A stretch of 37,568 nucleotides of DNA. Source: Actinomadura rubrisoli. Its GTDB lineage: Bacteria > Actinomycetota > Actinomycetes > Streptosporangiales > Streptosporangiaceae. The notes under the pieces are model-generated. The model was not told the origin of the DNA and ran no database searches. It was given only the letters and a program-made list of their open reading frames with translations. A program made the position numbers and the translations under genes. This document shows, in pieces, positions 23,243-32,700 of the stretch (positions within the stretch are counted from its first letter, which is position 1; each line of letters starts with the position of its first letter). The stretch covers positions 1 through 37,568 of the forward strand of contig NZ_SMKU01000051.1 in assembly GCF_004349215.1 (NCBI RefSeq), written 5' to 3'.

Positions 23243-26200
23243 TCAGCGGTTCGCGCAAGGGTCCCGGTGGGGGACGCCGGGGAAATAGCGCTTCCAATCG
23301 GCGTCGCTGATACCGGTGGTGGCCAGGGCGCAGATCCGTGCGGTGATCCGGCCGAGGTCGGTTTCCCAGAGTTTGACGGTGTAGTCGTTGCTGCCGGTGG
23401 CCATGGTGTGCCCGTCCGGGCTGAAAGCGACGGTGGGCACGTCGGAGGTGTGGCCGGAGAAGGTGCCGATCAGAGCCGGACGGCGGGGATCGCCGATGTC
23501 CCACAGCTTGGCGGTGTGGTCGGCGCCGCTGGTGGCCAGGCGACGCCCGTCCGGGGTGAAGGCGCCGGCGTAGACCGTGCCGGAGTGGCCGGTCAGCAGC
23601 GCGACCTGCCGGGGCCTGCGGATGTCGCGGATGTCGACCAGCCGCACCGTCTGGCGGTCGGCGATGGTGGCCAGCAGCGTGCCGTCGGCGCTGAACGCCT
23701 GGCTGGGAATCTCGTCGCCGCGGAACGGGAAGGGCAGTTCGCGCGGTACGGCCGGGTCGGTCACGTCCCACAGCCGACCCGCGTCGGCGCCGCCGCTGGT
23801 GCTGAGCACCCGGCCGTCGCGGCTGAAACCGACGGTGTGCACCCCGCGGCCGTGGGCGGGGATCTGGGTCAGCCTGCGGGGCGAGGCGGGCTCGGTGAGG
23901 TCCCAGAGGCTGATCGTCCGCTCCGATCCGGCGGCCAGCAGGCGGCCGTCCGGGCTGATCGCGACCGCGGTGACCTCGCCGTCCTTGGCGGGGAGGGTGG
24001 CGCGCAGGACGGGACGGCGCGGATCGGCGACGGCGTAGACGCGGGTGTTGCCGTCGTCGCTGCCGCTTGCCAGGAGCCGCCCGTCCGGGCTGAAATCCAC
24101 GGAGCGCACGAAGCCGCCGGCCTCGGTGAGCACGCCCAGCGGGCTGCGCCGGTGCGGATCGGTGACGTCCCACAGACGGACCGTGCGGTCCCAACTCGCG
24201 GTGGCCAGGGTGTGCCCGTCGGGGCTGAAGGTGACCGCCGCGACGACGTCGCGGTGATCGGCCAGCGGCAGTTCCCGGACGTCCTGGAGCCGCAGCCCGG
24301 CCCGGCCCGGCACCGCGATCGAGGCGCCGTCCGGGCTGAACGCCGTGGTGTAGGCGCCGCCGGGCAGCACGGCCACCTCCCTCGCCCGGCCGGGGCGGGT
24401 GACGTCCCAGAGCCGGAGGGTCCGGCCCTGGCTGGCCAGGGTGGTGCCGTCCGGGCTGAAGGCCACCGACCAGACCAGCGCGTCATGGTCGCGCAGCACC
24501 TGGAGGGGCACGGGGTCGCCCGGGCGGCTGATGTCCCACAACCGGACGCTGTGGTCCCAGCTGGCCGTGGCCACCACCGGAGCGGTAGGGCTGAACGCTC
24601 CGCCGGCCACCACCCCGGTGTGCCCGGACAGCCGGCCGAGCGGACGCGGCGAGCGGCGGTCGCCGATGTCCCACAGCCGGGCGGTGCGGCCGCCGACGGT
24701 GAGCAGCCGGCGGCCGTCCGGGCTGAACACCGGCGACCCCAGCGGACCGGCGTGGGCCGGGAAACCGGCCAGCGAGGAGGGGCGGCGCGGGTCGGTGAGG
24801 TCCCACAGCTGGGCCGTCCGGTCCCCGTTGCCGGTCGCCGCGATCCGGCCGTCCGGCCCGAAGGCCACCGCGCCGACCGTCCTGGTGGCGTTGGCGAACG
24901 TCGAGACCCGGGCCGGACGGGCGGGGTCGGTGACGTCCCACAGCTGCGCGGCGCCGCCGCTGGCGGTGGCCATCAGGCGGCCGTCGGAGGAGAAGGACAC
25001 CGCCTTGAGGCTGTCCGGCAGCGTGAGGGTGGCGAGCCGGCGGGGCCGGTTGATGTCCCGCACGTCCCACAGCACCGCGGTCCGGTCCCAGCTCGCGGTG
25101 GCCAGCACCGCCTTGCCGGGCTGGTAGGCGATGGCGACCAGATCGCTGCGGTGACCGGTCAGCAGCGTCGCGTACGGCGCGGCGAAGGTGCTGAACAGGC
25201 TGTCGCGGGTGGCCTGCGACGGCGCCAGCCGGTGCGCGGCCAGGGCCAGCCGCAGGGCCAGCGGCGGGTTCTCGTCCCGCATCGCGGCCGCCTGCGTGAT
25301 GACGTTGCTCGCCAGCGCCTGGTTGCGCTGGTCGGCGACCAGGCGCTGGGAGTGGACGGCGTAGCCGACGGACGTCACCGCCACGAGCAGCAGGCACGCG
25401 AGGAGCACCACGGCCTGCCGGAGCCGCCTGGTGCGGGTGGCGGCCGTCGCCTGCTCGGCGGCCTCGGCGGCCAGGCCGGCGGCCAGGAACCGGCGCTCCC
25501 GGCCGGTGAGCGCGCCGTCGTTGCCGTCCGCCCACTCCTTGGCCCTGGCCAGCCGGGTGCCGCGGTAGAGCGCATCGGGGTTCTCCTGCAGCGCCTCCCA
25601 CGTCTCGGCGGCCGCGGCGAGCTGCTGGTGCAGCCGAAGGCTCTCCCGGTCGTCGGTCAGCCAGTCGCGCAGCCGCGGCCAGCAGCGGATCAGCGCCTCG
25701 TGGGTGATCTGCACGCAGTTGTCGTCGAGCTGGATCAGCCGCGCGGCGGCAAGCCTCTCCATCACCATGGTCACCGTTCCGGACTCACCGAAACTGTGCA
25801 GGCCGGCGCAGCATTTGGCGTCCGCGGTGTCCTGCTCGACGCTGACCAGCCGCAGGAAGATCCGCTTGGCCGCGATCCGCCCCTCGGGGTCCAGCGAGGT
25901 GTAGACCTCCTCGGCGGTACGGGCGATGGCGTGCTGGATCCCGCCGGCCTCCTCGTATCCCTGGACGGTCAGCCGGGTGCCGCGCCGGCGCCGCCAGGTC
26001 TCCAGCAGCGCGTGCGAGACCAGCGGCAGCGACGCCGGCTGCGCCGCCGCCTCCGCGATCAGCCGGGAGACCAGCGCGGACTCGATCACATACCCCTCCG
26101 CGACGGCGGGCTTGGTGATCGCCTGGTGCAGTTCGGCGGCGCTCATCGGGCCCACCAGGATCTGCGCGTCCCGCAGCGCGGCGGCCAGCTCCGGATGCCG

Positions 26201-27025
26201 GCCGCAGTGGCCGTAGAAGTCGGCCCGCACCCCCAGCACGACCCGCACCCGGCTGCCCCGCCGGTTCGCGGCGTGGACCAGCGCCTCGATGAACCGGGCG
26301 CGTTCGGTCTCGTCCGAGCACAGGGTGAAGGTCTCCTCGAACTGGTCCACGATCAGCAGGGCGTCGGCGTGCCTGCGCTTGGCCAGCAGGGCCCGCTGGA
26401 GCCGCGGGTGCAGGTTCGCCGGGTCGGCGGCCAGGTCCGCCCGGATCTCCTCGGCCGGACGGCCCGTGGCGCGCGCCAGCCGCAGCGCGAGCTCGTCCAT
26501 CGGGTGCGGGCCGGGCGTGATGATCATGGTCGGCCGGTTCTCGGCCCGGGCCAGCAGGCCGGCGCGCAGGAGCGAGGACTTGCCGGAGCCGGAGGCGCCG
26601 AACACGCCGACGAAACGCCGCTGCCGTACCCGCCGCAGGAGCTGGTCGATCAGCTCGTCCCGGCCGAAGAACCGGTCGGCGTCGCTGGGCTGGAACGGCG
26701 CCAGCCCGAGGAACGGGGGCCGCCGGTCCTTCTCGGCGGGAGCGGCGGCGGCCGCCGACTCCAGGTCGGCGGCGACGCTGTGCCAGCGGGCGCGCCATTC
26801 GTCGACGTCCCCGCCGCAGGCGTCGACGTAGGCCAGGGTCACCGCCAGGCTCGGCAGCTTGCGGCCGGCGGCGGCCTGCGCCAGCACGGTGACCGAGTAG
26901 TGCGCCGACTCGCTGAGCTGTCGGTAGGTCGGCTTGCCGGCCTTCTCGCGGAGCAGACGGAGGTCCGATGCGAATTCCAGTAGCGGCGGGCTCTCGGAGG
27001 ACAACGGACGTTCCGGTCGCGGCAT
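23243..27025 (-). CDS. HTH-STAND NTPase (nSTAND1-like) with membrane segment and 14 WD40 repeats
   Basis: This 1260-residue signalling protein has four parts. Residues 15-75 form an XRE-like helix-turn-helix (LRLLREKAGKPTYRQLSESA). Residues 112-350 form the NTPase, with Walker A GASGSGKS (143-150) and Walker B LLIVDQFEE (223-231), then a helical STAND arm with HEALIRCWPRLRDWL near 442-456. A single membrane segment lies at about 538-556. From about residue 625 fourteen WD40 repeats (SPDG...LWD pattern) would make two seven-bladed propellers. STAND proteins switch on NTP binding when the repeat domain senses a ligand, and many act in defence or stress signalling. The membrane segment separates NTPase from propellers, suggesting sensing outside and response inside. 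The start follows a GAGGGGG ribosome site. It is divergent from the M64/kelch operon. Confidence 0.92.
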   Translation of the reverse strand: MPRPERPLSSESPPLLEFASDLRLLREKAGKPTYRQLSESAHYSVTVLAQAAAGRKLPSLAVTLAYVDACGGDVDEWRARWHSVAADLESAAAAAPAEKDRRPPFLGLAPFQPSDADRFFGRDELIDQLLRRVRQRRFVGVFGASGSGKSSLLRAGLLARAENRPTMIITPGPHPMDELALRLARATGRPAEEIRADLAADPANLHPRLQRALLAKRRHADALLIVDQFEETFTLCSDETERARFIEALVHAANRRGSRVRVVLGVRADFYGHCGRHPELAAALRDAQILVGPMSAAELHQAITKPAVAEGYVIESALVSRLIAEAAAQPASLPLVSHALLETWRRRRGTRLTVQGYEEAGGIQHAIARTAEEVYTSLDPEGRIAAKRIFLRLVSVEQDTADAKCCAGLHSFGESGTVTMVMERLAAARLIQLDDNCVQITHEALIRCWPRLRDWLTDDRESLRLHQQLAAAAETWEALQENPDALYRGTRLARAKEWADGNDGALTGRERRFLAAGLAAEAAEQATAATRTRRLRQAVVLLACLLLVAVTSVGYAVHSQRLVADQRNQALASNVITQAAAMRDENPPLALRLALAAHRLAPSQATRDSLFSTFAAPYATLLTGHRSDLVAIAYQPGKAVLATASWDRTAVLWDVRDINRPRRLATLTLPDSLKAVSFSSDGRLMATASGGAAQLWDVTDPARPARVSTFANATRTVGAVAFGPDGRIAATGNGDRTAQLWDLTDPRRPSSLAGFPAHAGPLGSPVFSPDGRRLLTVGGRTARLWDIGDRRSPRPLGRLSGHTGVVAGGAFSPTAPVVATASWDHSVRLWDISRPGDPVPLQVLRDHDALVWSVAFSPDGTTLASQGRTLRLWDVTRPGRAREVAVLPGGAYTTAFSPDGASIAVPGRAGLRLQDVRELPLADHRDVVAAVTFSPDGHTLATASWDRTVRLWDVTDPHRRSPLGVLTEAGGFVRSVDFSPDGRLLASGSDDGNTRVYAVADPRRPVLRATLPAKDGEVTAVAISPDGRLLAAGSERTISLWDLTEPASPRRLTQIPAHGRGVHTVGFSRDGRVLSTSGGADAGRLWDVTDPAVPRELPFPFRGDEIPSQAFSADGTLLATIADRQTVRLVDIRDIRRPRQVALLTGHSGTVYAGAFTPDGRRLATSGADHTAKLWDIGDPRRPALIGTFSGHTSDVPTVAFSPDGHTMATGSNDYTVKLWETDLGRITARICALATTGISDADWKRYFPGVPHRDPCANR
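23336..25153 (-). repeat. Fourteen tandem WD40-coding repeats
   Basis: Each unit is about 39-46 codons, with the pattern variable loop, VAFSPDG, LATAS-like strand, then LWDVTD-like end. I count 14 units, of which units 7, 9 and 12 have degenerate ends (LQDV, VYAV, LVDI). Boundaries are approximate. Confidence 0.85.
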
Positions 27026-27100
27026 GCGCTACCCCCTCGGCTCCCACCAGGCCGTATGCCCCTGCTCCAAGAGCATCCTTACAGGGAGGTTATCCACGGA

Positions 27101-27136
27101 TTGTTTGTCAGTTGAGAGCGTTCCGGAACCAAACAA
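27101..27136. promoter_or_regulatory. Nested inverted repeats between the STAND gene and the M64/kelch operon
   Basis: TTGTTTG (27101-27107) and CAAACAA (27130-27136) are perfect inverted arms, 22 bases apart. Inside, next to the right arm, is the perfect 10-bp palindrome GTTCCGGAAC (27120-27129). The region is unusually A/T-rich for this window. It is a plausible operator for the divergent promoters, but no convincing -35/-10 pair could be placed. Confidence 0.45.
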
Positions 27137-27189
27137 CTCCGCGGTGTTAGAACCGGACGGCGCGAACAGGTCAGGGGAGCGGGGGAGCG

Positions 27190-29763
27190 GTGGACGCCAT
27201 GGCGGACGACTTCACGGATCTGGTGCTCTTCCCGCACTGCGACGTGCACGCCGTGCTCGACGGGGCGAAGCCGCTGACGCTGAAGGTGTTCCGTAGGAGG
27301 AGGCACGAGAGCAACCCGAGGCGGTACCGGCTCGACCCGAACCCGGTCACGGACGCGGTGTACGAGTTCATGGCACCGCACCGGGACCCCGGCAAGCGGT
27401 TCGACGGGCTGCCCACCGTCGACCCCGCCACCGGCCAGGTCACCGCGACCGAGCCCGGCGTGTACCTGTTCCAGATCCGGGCCGGCGACGACTACATCGT
27501 CGGCCGGCTCCAGGTGCACAACCGGATCATGAACTGGTGGTTCGGGAACAACTCCATCACCACCGCGCTGGATCCGGAGATCTACCACGCGCAGCCCACG
27601 CTCTACGCGAGGTTCATCAACGAACCCACCGGAACCGACCTGGTCGGGGACATCACGGGCCACGGATACGTCGCGCTGACGCCGGACCACCCGGACACGG
27701 TCGTGGTGAACGAGCACGGACGGCTCCGGGGCGTCGCCGTGACCGACCCCGACGGCGTGCACCATCCGGTCAGCATCACCGGGAACTACCGCGACATGGT
27801 GCGGTCGCTGGCGGTCCGGGTCGTTGACTACGGCAAGGTCAGGACCGACCTCGACGCGTCATTGCGGAACAACGTGTCGCAGTCGTCGGAGCTGCAGAAC
27901 ATCCTGTTCCTCCCCGAGGGATTCACCGACGCCGAGAAGACCAAGTTCTACGAGTTCGCCTACCGGGCCACCGATCTTATTTTCGACAACGCCACGCCGA
28001 GGCATGAGCCCTATGGGCTGCTGCGCGAGCACTTCAACGTGTTCAACTCCTTTGTCCCGTCCGAGGAGAACGGGGTGACCTGCGGGTTCAGGGTGACCGA
28101 CCGGGCGACCGGAAGGGTGCCCACCGGTCTGGCGATCCCCTTCGACATGCGGGTCAACTCCAAGAAGCCCAAGCTCTACACGATGGCGGCGCTCGTCGCG
28201 CGCGTCGGGCTGCCGCAACGCAACGAGGCGCGTGAGCATCTGGCCGAGCTGTGGAATCGGCAGGGGCTGCCCGACTTCGACCCGACGCGGGTGGACGGCG
28301 AGACGGTGGACGCCTGGAAAGGGCTCCAGTGCACCGGGATGCTGCACGTGCGGGATACGGTGTTCGGTCTCGTGCTGGGCGGGCGTTTCGCCGACCGCGC
28401 GTCCGGGAAGTCGACTGCCACTAATCCGGCGGTGGTGAAGCCTGCCCTCGACCGTTCCAGCGAGGCGATGACGAGGTTCATCGGCCGGGTGTACGAGTTC
28501 TACACCACGGCGCTGAACAGGCATTTGGGATTCGACCCCCGGCGGCACCCTCCCGAGTTGTACGCCAACTCCCGCCGCCCCAACCCGGACAACAGCGTCC
28601 TGCGGCTGGCCGCCGGGCTGAAGTTCAAAGGGGAATCGGGAACCCTCTACGACATCGGCAAGGCTTGGTTCTTCGACGACTCGGTCTTCCAGCGGAGCCG
28701 GGGTCTGGTCGGCCTGATCGTCTACGACTACCTCAGCGGCGGGACGAACATGAACGGCCTGACGATCGCCGCGCAGACCGTGGCGAGCAAGAACCGCGTC
28801 GTGTACGAATACGGTGGCCCGAGCGACGGAATCGACCCGCAGCGGATGTTCCGGAAGATTCCAAAGTTCGCCGAGGAACCGGACGGTCTCGCCGACACGA
28901 TAGCGCACGAGTTCGGGCACAGTTTCAACCTGGGCGACGAGTACGAGGAGTTCGACGGCGACGCTCCGGAGTACGACCTTCCCTGGGACAACGTGACGCT
29001 GTACAGCAGCATACGGTCCAACAGCCCGCCGCCCAGGGCGATCGACCCGGCGAAGGTCGAATGGCTCAAGTTGCCCGCCATCCTCATTTCCTCAACGCTG
29101 TCCGCGGATTCCCAAGAGAGGAACAACGGAATCGAAGTGAACGTGGGCGCCCTTGATATAGGCGCCTGGATCTTCGCTCAGCTTCGGCAGTTCCCGGTGC
29201 GGCTGCAGAACTTCGATCCCCGTCCGAACGGCCGGCAGTTCCCGTTCCCGACGACCCCGCAGCAGCAGCTGAACGGGCTGGTCGTGGTCGACAACGATGT
29301 CACCCGCGGGACGATCGTGCTCGGCGGATCGGCGCTGCCGCCCCGCCCGTTCCCGACTTTCAAGAAGGGATCGGCGGTCTTCGTGCCGATGCAGGACGGC
29401 GCGGGCAAAGAGATCCCTGTGGTCCGCAAGAGCGTGTTGAAATTCCTCCAGGAACACCGCACTCCGCTGAACAAGAACAGGGAGCATTTCCATTTCAGTG
29501 AAGAGGCCGATGTGCCGGTGCGGATCCCGGGGCAGCGGAAGCCGGCCCAGCCCAGCACCATGATCGGTGTCTTCGAGGGCGCCGACCACTTCGCCGGAGC
29601 GGCCTACCGGCCGGCCGGCGCGTGCAAGATGAGGAACAGCTCCGCGCGGGACGACTACAGCGCCTTCTGCTTCGTGTGCAAGTGGCTGATCGTCAATCGG
29701 ATCGATCCGGGCTTCCACGCCCTGGTCAGAGGGATGTTCTACCCGGAGCACAACCATGACTGA
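27190..29763 (+). CDS. M64-like zinc metallopeptidase, first gene of the kelch operon
   Basis: The GTG at 27190 gives 857 residues; the ATG at 27199 is an equal alternative. A beta-rich N-terminal half (1-210) precedes an M64-like catalytic region: the entry motif ILFLPEGFTDAEKTKFYEF at about 238, zinc motif HEFGHSFNLGDEY (His573, Glu574, His577, candidate third ligand Asp583), and the C-terminal GACKMRNSS with FCFVCKW, like the C-R-FCxVC ending of M64 peptidases. About 330 residues separate entry motif and zinc site, much more than in simple M64 enzymes. No signal peptide or membrane segment is visible, although M64 enzymes are usually secreted. The stop overlaps the next gene by eight bases (ATGACTGA). 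It may process a neighbour's product. The target is unknown. Confidence 0.82.
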   Translation: MDAMADDFTDLVLFPHCDVHAVLDGAKPLTLKVFRRRRHESNPRRYRLDPNPVTDAVYEFMAPHRDPGKRFDGLPTVDPATGQVTATEPGVYLFQIRAGDDYIVGRLQVHNRIMNWWFGNNSITTALDPEIYHAQPTLYARFINEPTGTDLVGDITGHGYVALTPDHPDTVVVNEHGRLRGVAVTDPDGVHHPVSITGNYRDMVRSLAVRVVDYGKVRTDLDASLRNNVSQSSELQNILFLPEGFTDAEKTKFYEFAYRATDLIFDNATPRHEPYGLLREHFNVFNSFVPSEENGVTCGFRVTDRATGRVPTGLAIPFDMRVNSKKPKLYTMAALVARVGLPQRNEAREHLAELWNRQGLPDFDPTRVDGETVDAWKGLQCTGMLHVRDTVFGLVLGGRFADRASGKSTATNPAVVKPALDRSSEAMTRFIGRVYEFYTTALNRHLGFDPRRHPPELYANSRRPNPDNSVLRLAAGLKFKGESGTLYDIGKAWFFDDSVFQRSRGLVGLIVYDYLSGGTNMNGLTIAAQTVASKNRVVYEYGGPSDGIDPQRMFRKIPKFAEEPDGLADTIAHEFGHSFNLGDEYEEFDGDAPEYDLPWDNVTLYSSIRSNSPPPRAIDPAKVEWLKLPAILISSTLSADSQERNNGIEVNVGALDIGAWIFAQLRQFPVRLQNFDPRPNGRQFPFPTTPQQQLNGLVVVDNDVTRGTIVLGGSALPPRPFPTFKKGSAVFVPMQDGAGKEIPVVRKSVLKFLQEHRTPLNKNREHFHFSEEADVPVRIPGQRKPAQPSTMIGVFEGADHFAGAAYRPAGACKMRNSSARDDYSAFCFVCKWLIVNRIDPGFHALVRGMFYPEHNHD

Positions 29764-32700
29764 GGCCGGTACCGTCGCCACGCTGCTCGCCGGGATCGGG
29801 CAGGCCATGCTTCCGCTGCGCGAGGCGCTGGCGTCCCCGGAGTCGTTCGCGGGCCTGCTGCGCAGGCTCGGCTGGCGGTCGGAGACCATCCCGCAGCCGG
29901 TCAAGGACCTCGGCTCCGGCGTCGACACGCTGTACGACGCGCTGCGGGGGCTCCTGGGCGATGGCGGCATCAACCTCGGCGGTTCGCACAGCGGCCCGCT
30001 GGAGCCGCCCCGCTTCTCGGCGGACGGGATCGGACGGGTGCTCGGCGCCACCCAGGCGGTCATCGAGGGGATACGCGGGATCGCCGCGGCACCCGATTCG
30101 GCGATCCCGGAACCGCTCCGGGCGGACGGGTTCCGGGAGAAGTTCCCCAAGCAGCTCATCGACCACCTGGTGGTCGACTACCTGCGGCACTACCAGCCGC
30201 CGCTGGCGTTCGCGCTCACCGCCCTGGGGGTCATCCGGATCCGGTTCGTGCCGGCCGCCGGGAACCGGCCGCCCTATCGGCATGTCTCGCTCGACCTCAC
30301 CGAGCTGCCGGAGGCACTGGCCGACCCGTCCGGCCCGCTCAAGGCCGCCTTCGGATGGGGAGAGCAGGAGTTCGACTACCCGGCGCTGGCCGGGCAGATC
30401 GACAACCTGCTGATGGCGCTCGGCATGCGGGTGACCCTTCCGGTCGTCGACGAGCCCGTGGTCGAGGCCGTTCAGGGGACGGTCCGCCAACTCGGCGACG
30501 ACGAGGTACGAGCGGTCAGGGCGGTGCTCTTCGAGCAGGTCAGCGACCCGGCCGCGGGGGAAGGGCAGGAGCACCGGATCGCCGAGCTCCGGCTGATGCC
30601 GCTGCCGGCCGACGGCGACCGGCTTCCGGGGGTCGCCCTGCTGCCGTCGTTCGACGGGGAACTGGGCCTCCGGATCCCGCTCGGCCCGGACATCGCGATC
30701 ACCATCCGCAGCGATCTCGATCTGCGCGGCGGGGTCGCGCTCCTGCTCCGTCCCGGCCGGCCGATCGAGACGGTGGTCGGGTTCGCGGGCGAGGGCGCGC
30801 CCGTCCGCCGGGACGGCTCGATCGAGGTGGCCGTCGAGCGCGAGAACGCCGGCGGCGAACCGGTCCTGCTGATCGGCGCCAGGGACGGGACGCGCCTGCA
30901 GTTCCGCAAGATCGGCGGAACCGGCGGGGTGCGGCTGGCCGGCGGCGGGGCTGACGTCTACGCCGAGTTCGAGCTGGACGGCCTGGAGTTCGTGTTCTCG
31001 CCGGGCGGGGCGGACGGCTTCATCGCCAAGATCCTTCCCGGCGGCGGGTTCACCGTGGGTGCGGATCTGACCGTCGGCATCTCGCACCGGGACGGGTTCT
31101 ACTTCCGCGGCGCCTCCAACCTGGAGCTCCAGGTGCCCGCCCACATCAAGATCGGGCCCGTCGAGGTGCAGGGGCTGACGATCTCCGCGGCGCCGTCCGC
31201 AGACGGACTGCCGGTCGCGCTGGGCGCGACCATCAAGGCCGACCTGGGGCCGGTCAAGGCGGTGGTGGAGCGGATCGGGCTGTCGGCGAACCTGGTGCCC
31301 AAGCCGAACATGGACGGCAACCTCGGCCCGCTCGACGTGTCGCTGGGGTTCCTGCCGCCGAAGGGGGTCGGGCTGTCGGTCAACGCCGGGATCGTCTCCG
31401 GCGGCGGATACCTGTACTTCGATCCGGACCACGGCGAGTACGCCGGCGCGCTGGAACTGGACTTCGCCGGGCTCGTCGCGCTCAAGGGCATCGGGCTGAT
31501 CACCACCCGGATGCCGGACGGCTCGTCCGGCTTCTCGCTGCTGATCGTCATCACCGCCGAGTTCGCCGGCGGCGGGATCCAGCTCGGGTTCGGGTTCACG
31601 CTGCTCGGGGTCGGCGGCATCATCGGGCTGAACCGCCGGATGGACCTCGGCGCCCTGGTCGAGGGCGTGGTCAGCGGGGCGATCGAGTCGGTGATGTTCC
31701 CGCGCGACGTGGTGGCCAACGCGCCGCGGATCATCAGTGACCTGCGCCGGTTCTTCCCGCCCGAGGAGGGCACGTTCCTGATCGGGCCGATGGCCAAGCT
31801 GGGCTGGGGCACCCCGGCGCTGGTCACCGTCTCGCTCGGGATCGTCATCGAGATCCCGCCCGGCACCGTGGCGATCCTCGGCGTGCTCAGGTGCGTGCTG
31901 CCGCGCGAGGAACTGCCGCTGCTGGTGCTGCAGGTCGACTTCGTCGGCGCGTTCGAGCCGGACAAGTCCCGGCTGTGGTTCTTCGCCAAGATGCGCGACT
32001 CGCGGATCCTCACCATGACCATCGACGGCGGCATGGGGCTGCTGGTGGCCTGGGGCGGCGACGCCGACCTGGTGCTGTCGGTCGGCGGGTTCCACCCGTC
32101 GTTCAAGCCGCCGCCGCTGCCCTTCCCGGTGCCGCAGCGGCTCACGGTGGACATCCTGAACAGCCCCGGCCGGCTGGTCCGGGTGACCGGCTACTTCGCG
32201 GTCACCAGCAACACCGTCCAGTTCGGCGCGGCGGTGGAGCTACGGCTCGGTTTCAACGAGTTCGGCATCCACGGGCACCTCGGGTTCGACGCGCTGTTCC
32301 GGTTCTCCCCGTTCGCGTTCGTCGTCGAGATCTCCGCCGGGGTCTCGCTCAAGGCGTTCGGGGTCGGGGTGTTCGGCATCGACCTGCACCTCCAGCTCGA
32401 AGGGCCGACCCCGTGGCGGGCGCACGGCCGGGGCTCGATCTCGCTGCTGTTCTTCGAGATCTCCGCGGACTTCGACATCACCTGGGGCGAGGAGCGCGAC
32501 ACCACCCTGCCGCCGGTGCAGGTGATGGGCCTGCTGGAGTCCGAGATCCGCAAGACCGACGGCTGGCAGACGCGGCTGCCGGGCGGCGGGGCCAACCCGC
32601 TGGTCACGCTGCGGCAGCTGACCGAGACCGACGATCTGGTGCTGCATCCGCTCGGCACGCTGTTCATCCACCAGCGCGCCCTCCCGCTGGGGACGCGGAT

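Noticed and set aside
23336..25153. Tandem DNA repeats suggestive of a CRISPR or satellite array
   Set aside because: The periodicity comes from WD40 codons. The units differ in sequence and length and are continuous with the NTPase frame.
22346..26983. A 1545-codon open frame on the plus strand opposite the STAND gene
   Set aside because: It is the mirror of a high-GC gene with low stop frequency. Its composition is Arg/Gly/Pro-rich without domains, while the minus strand encodes clear NTPase and WD40 motifs and also overlaps the SDR gene in another frame.
29726..32095. A 789-codon open frame on the minus strand opposite the giant kelch protein
   Set aside because: Composition is Asp/Arg/Gln/Pro-rich low complexity with no recognisable domain, and it is antisense to a coupled gene with consistent third-position GC.
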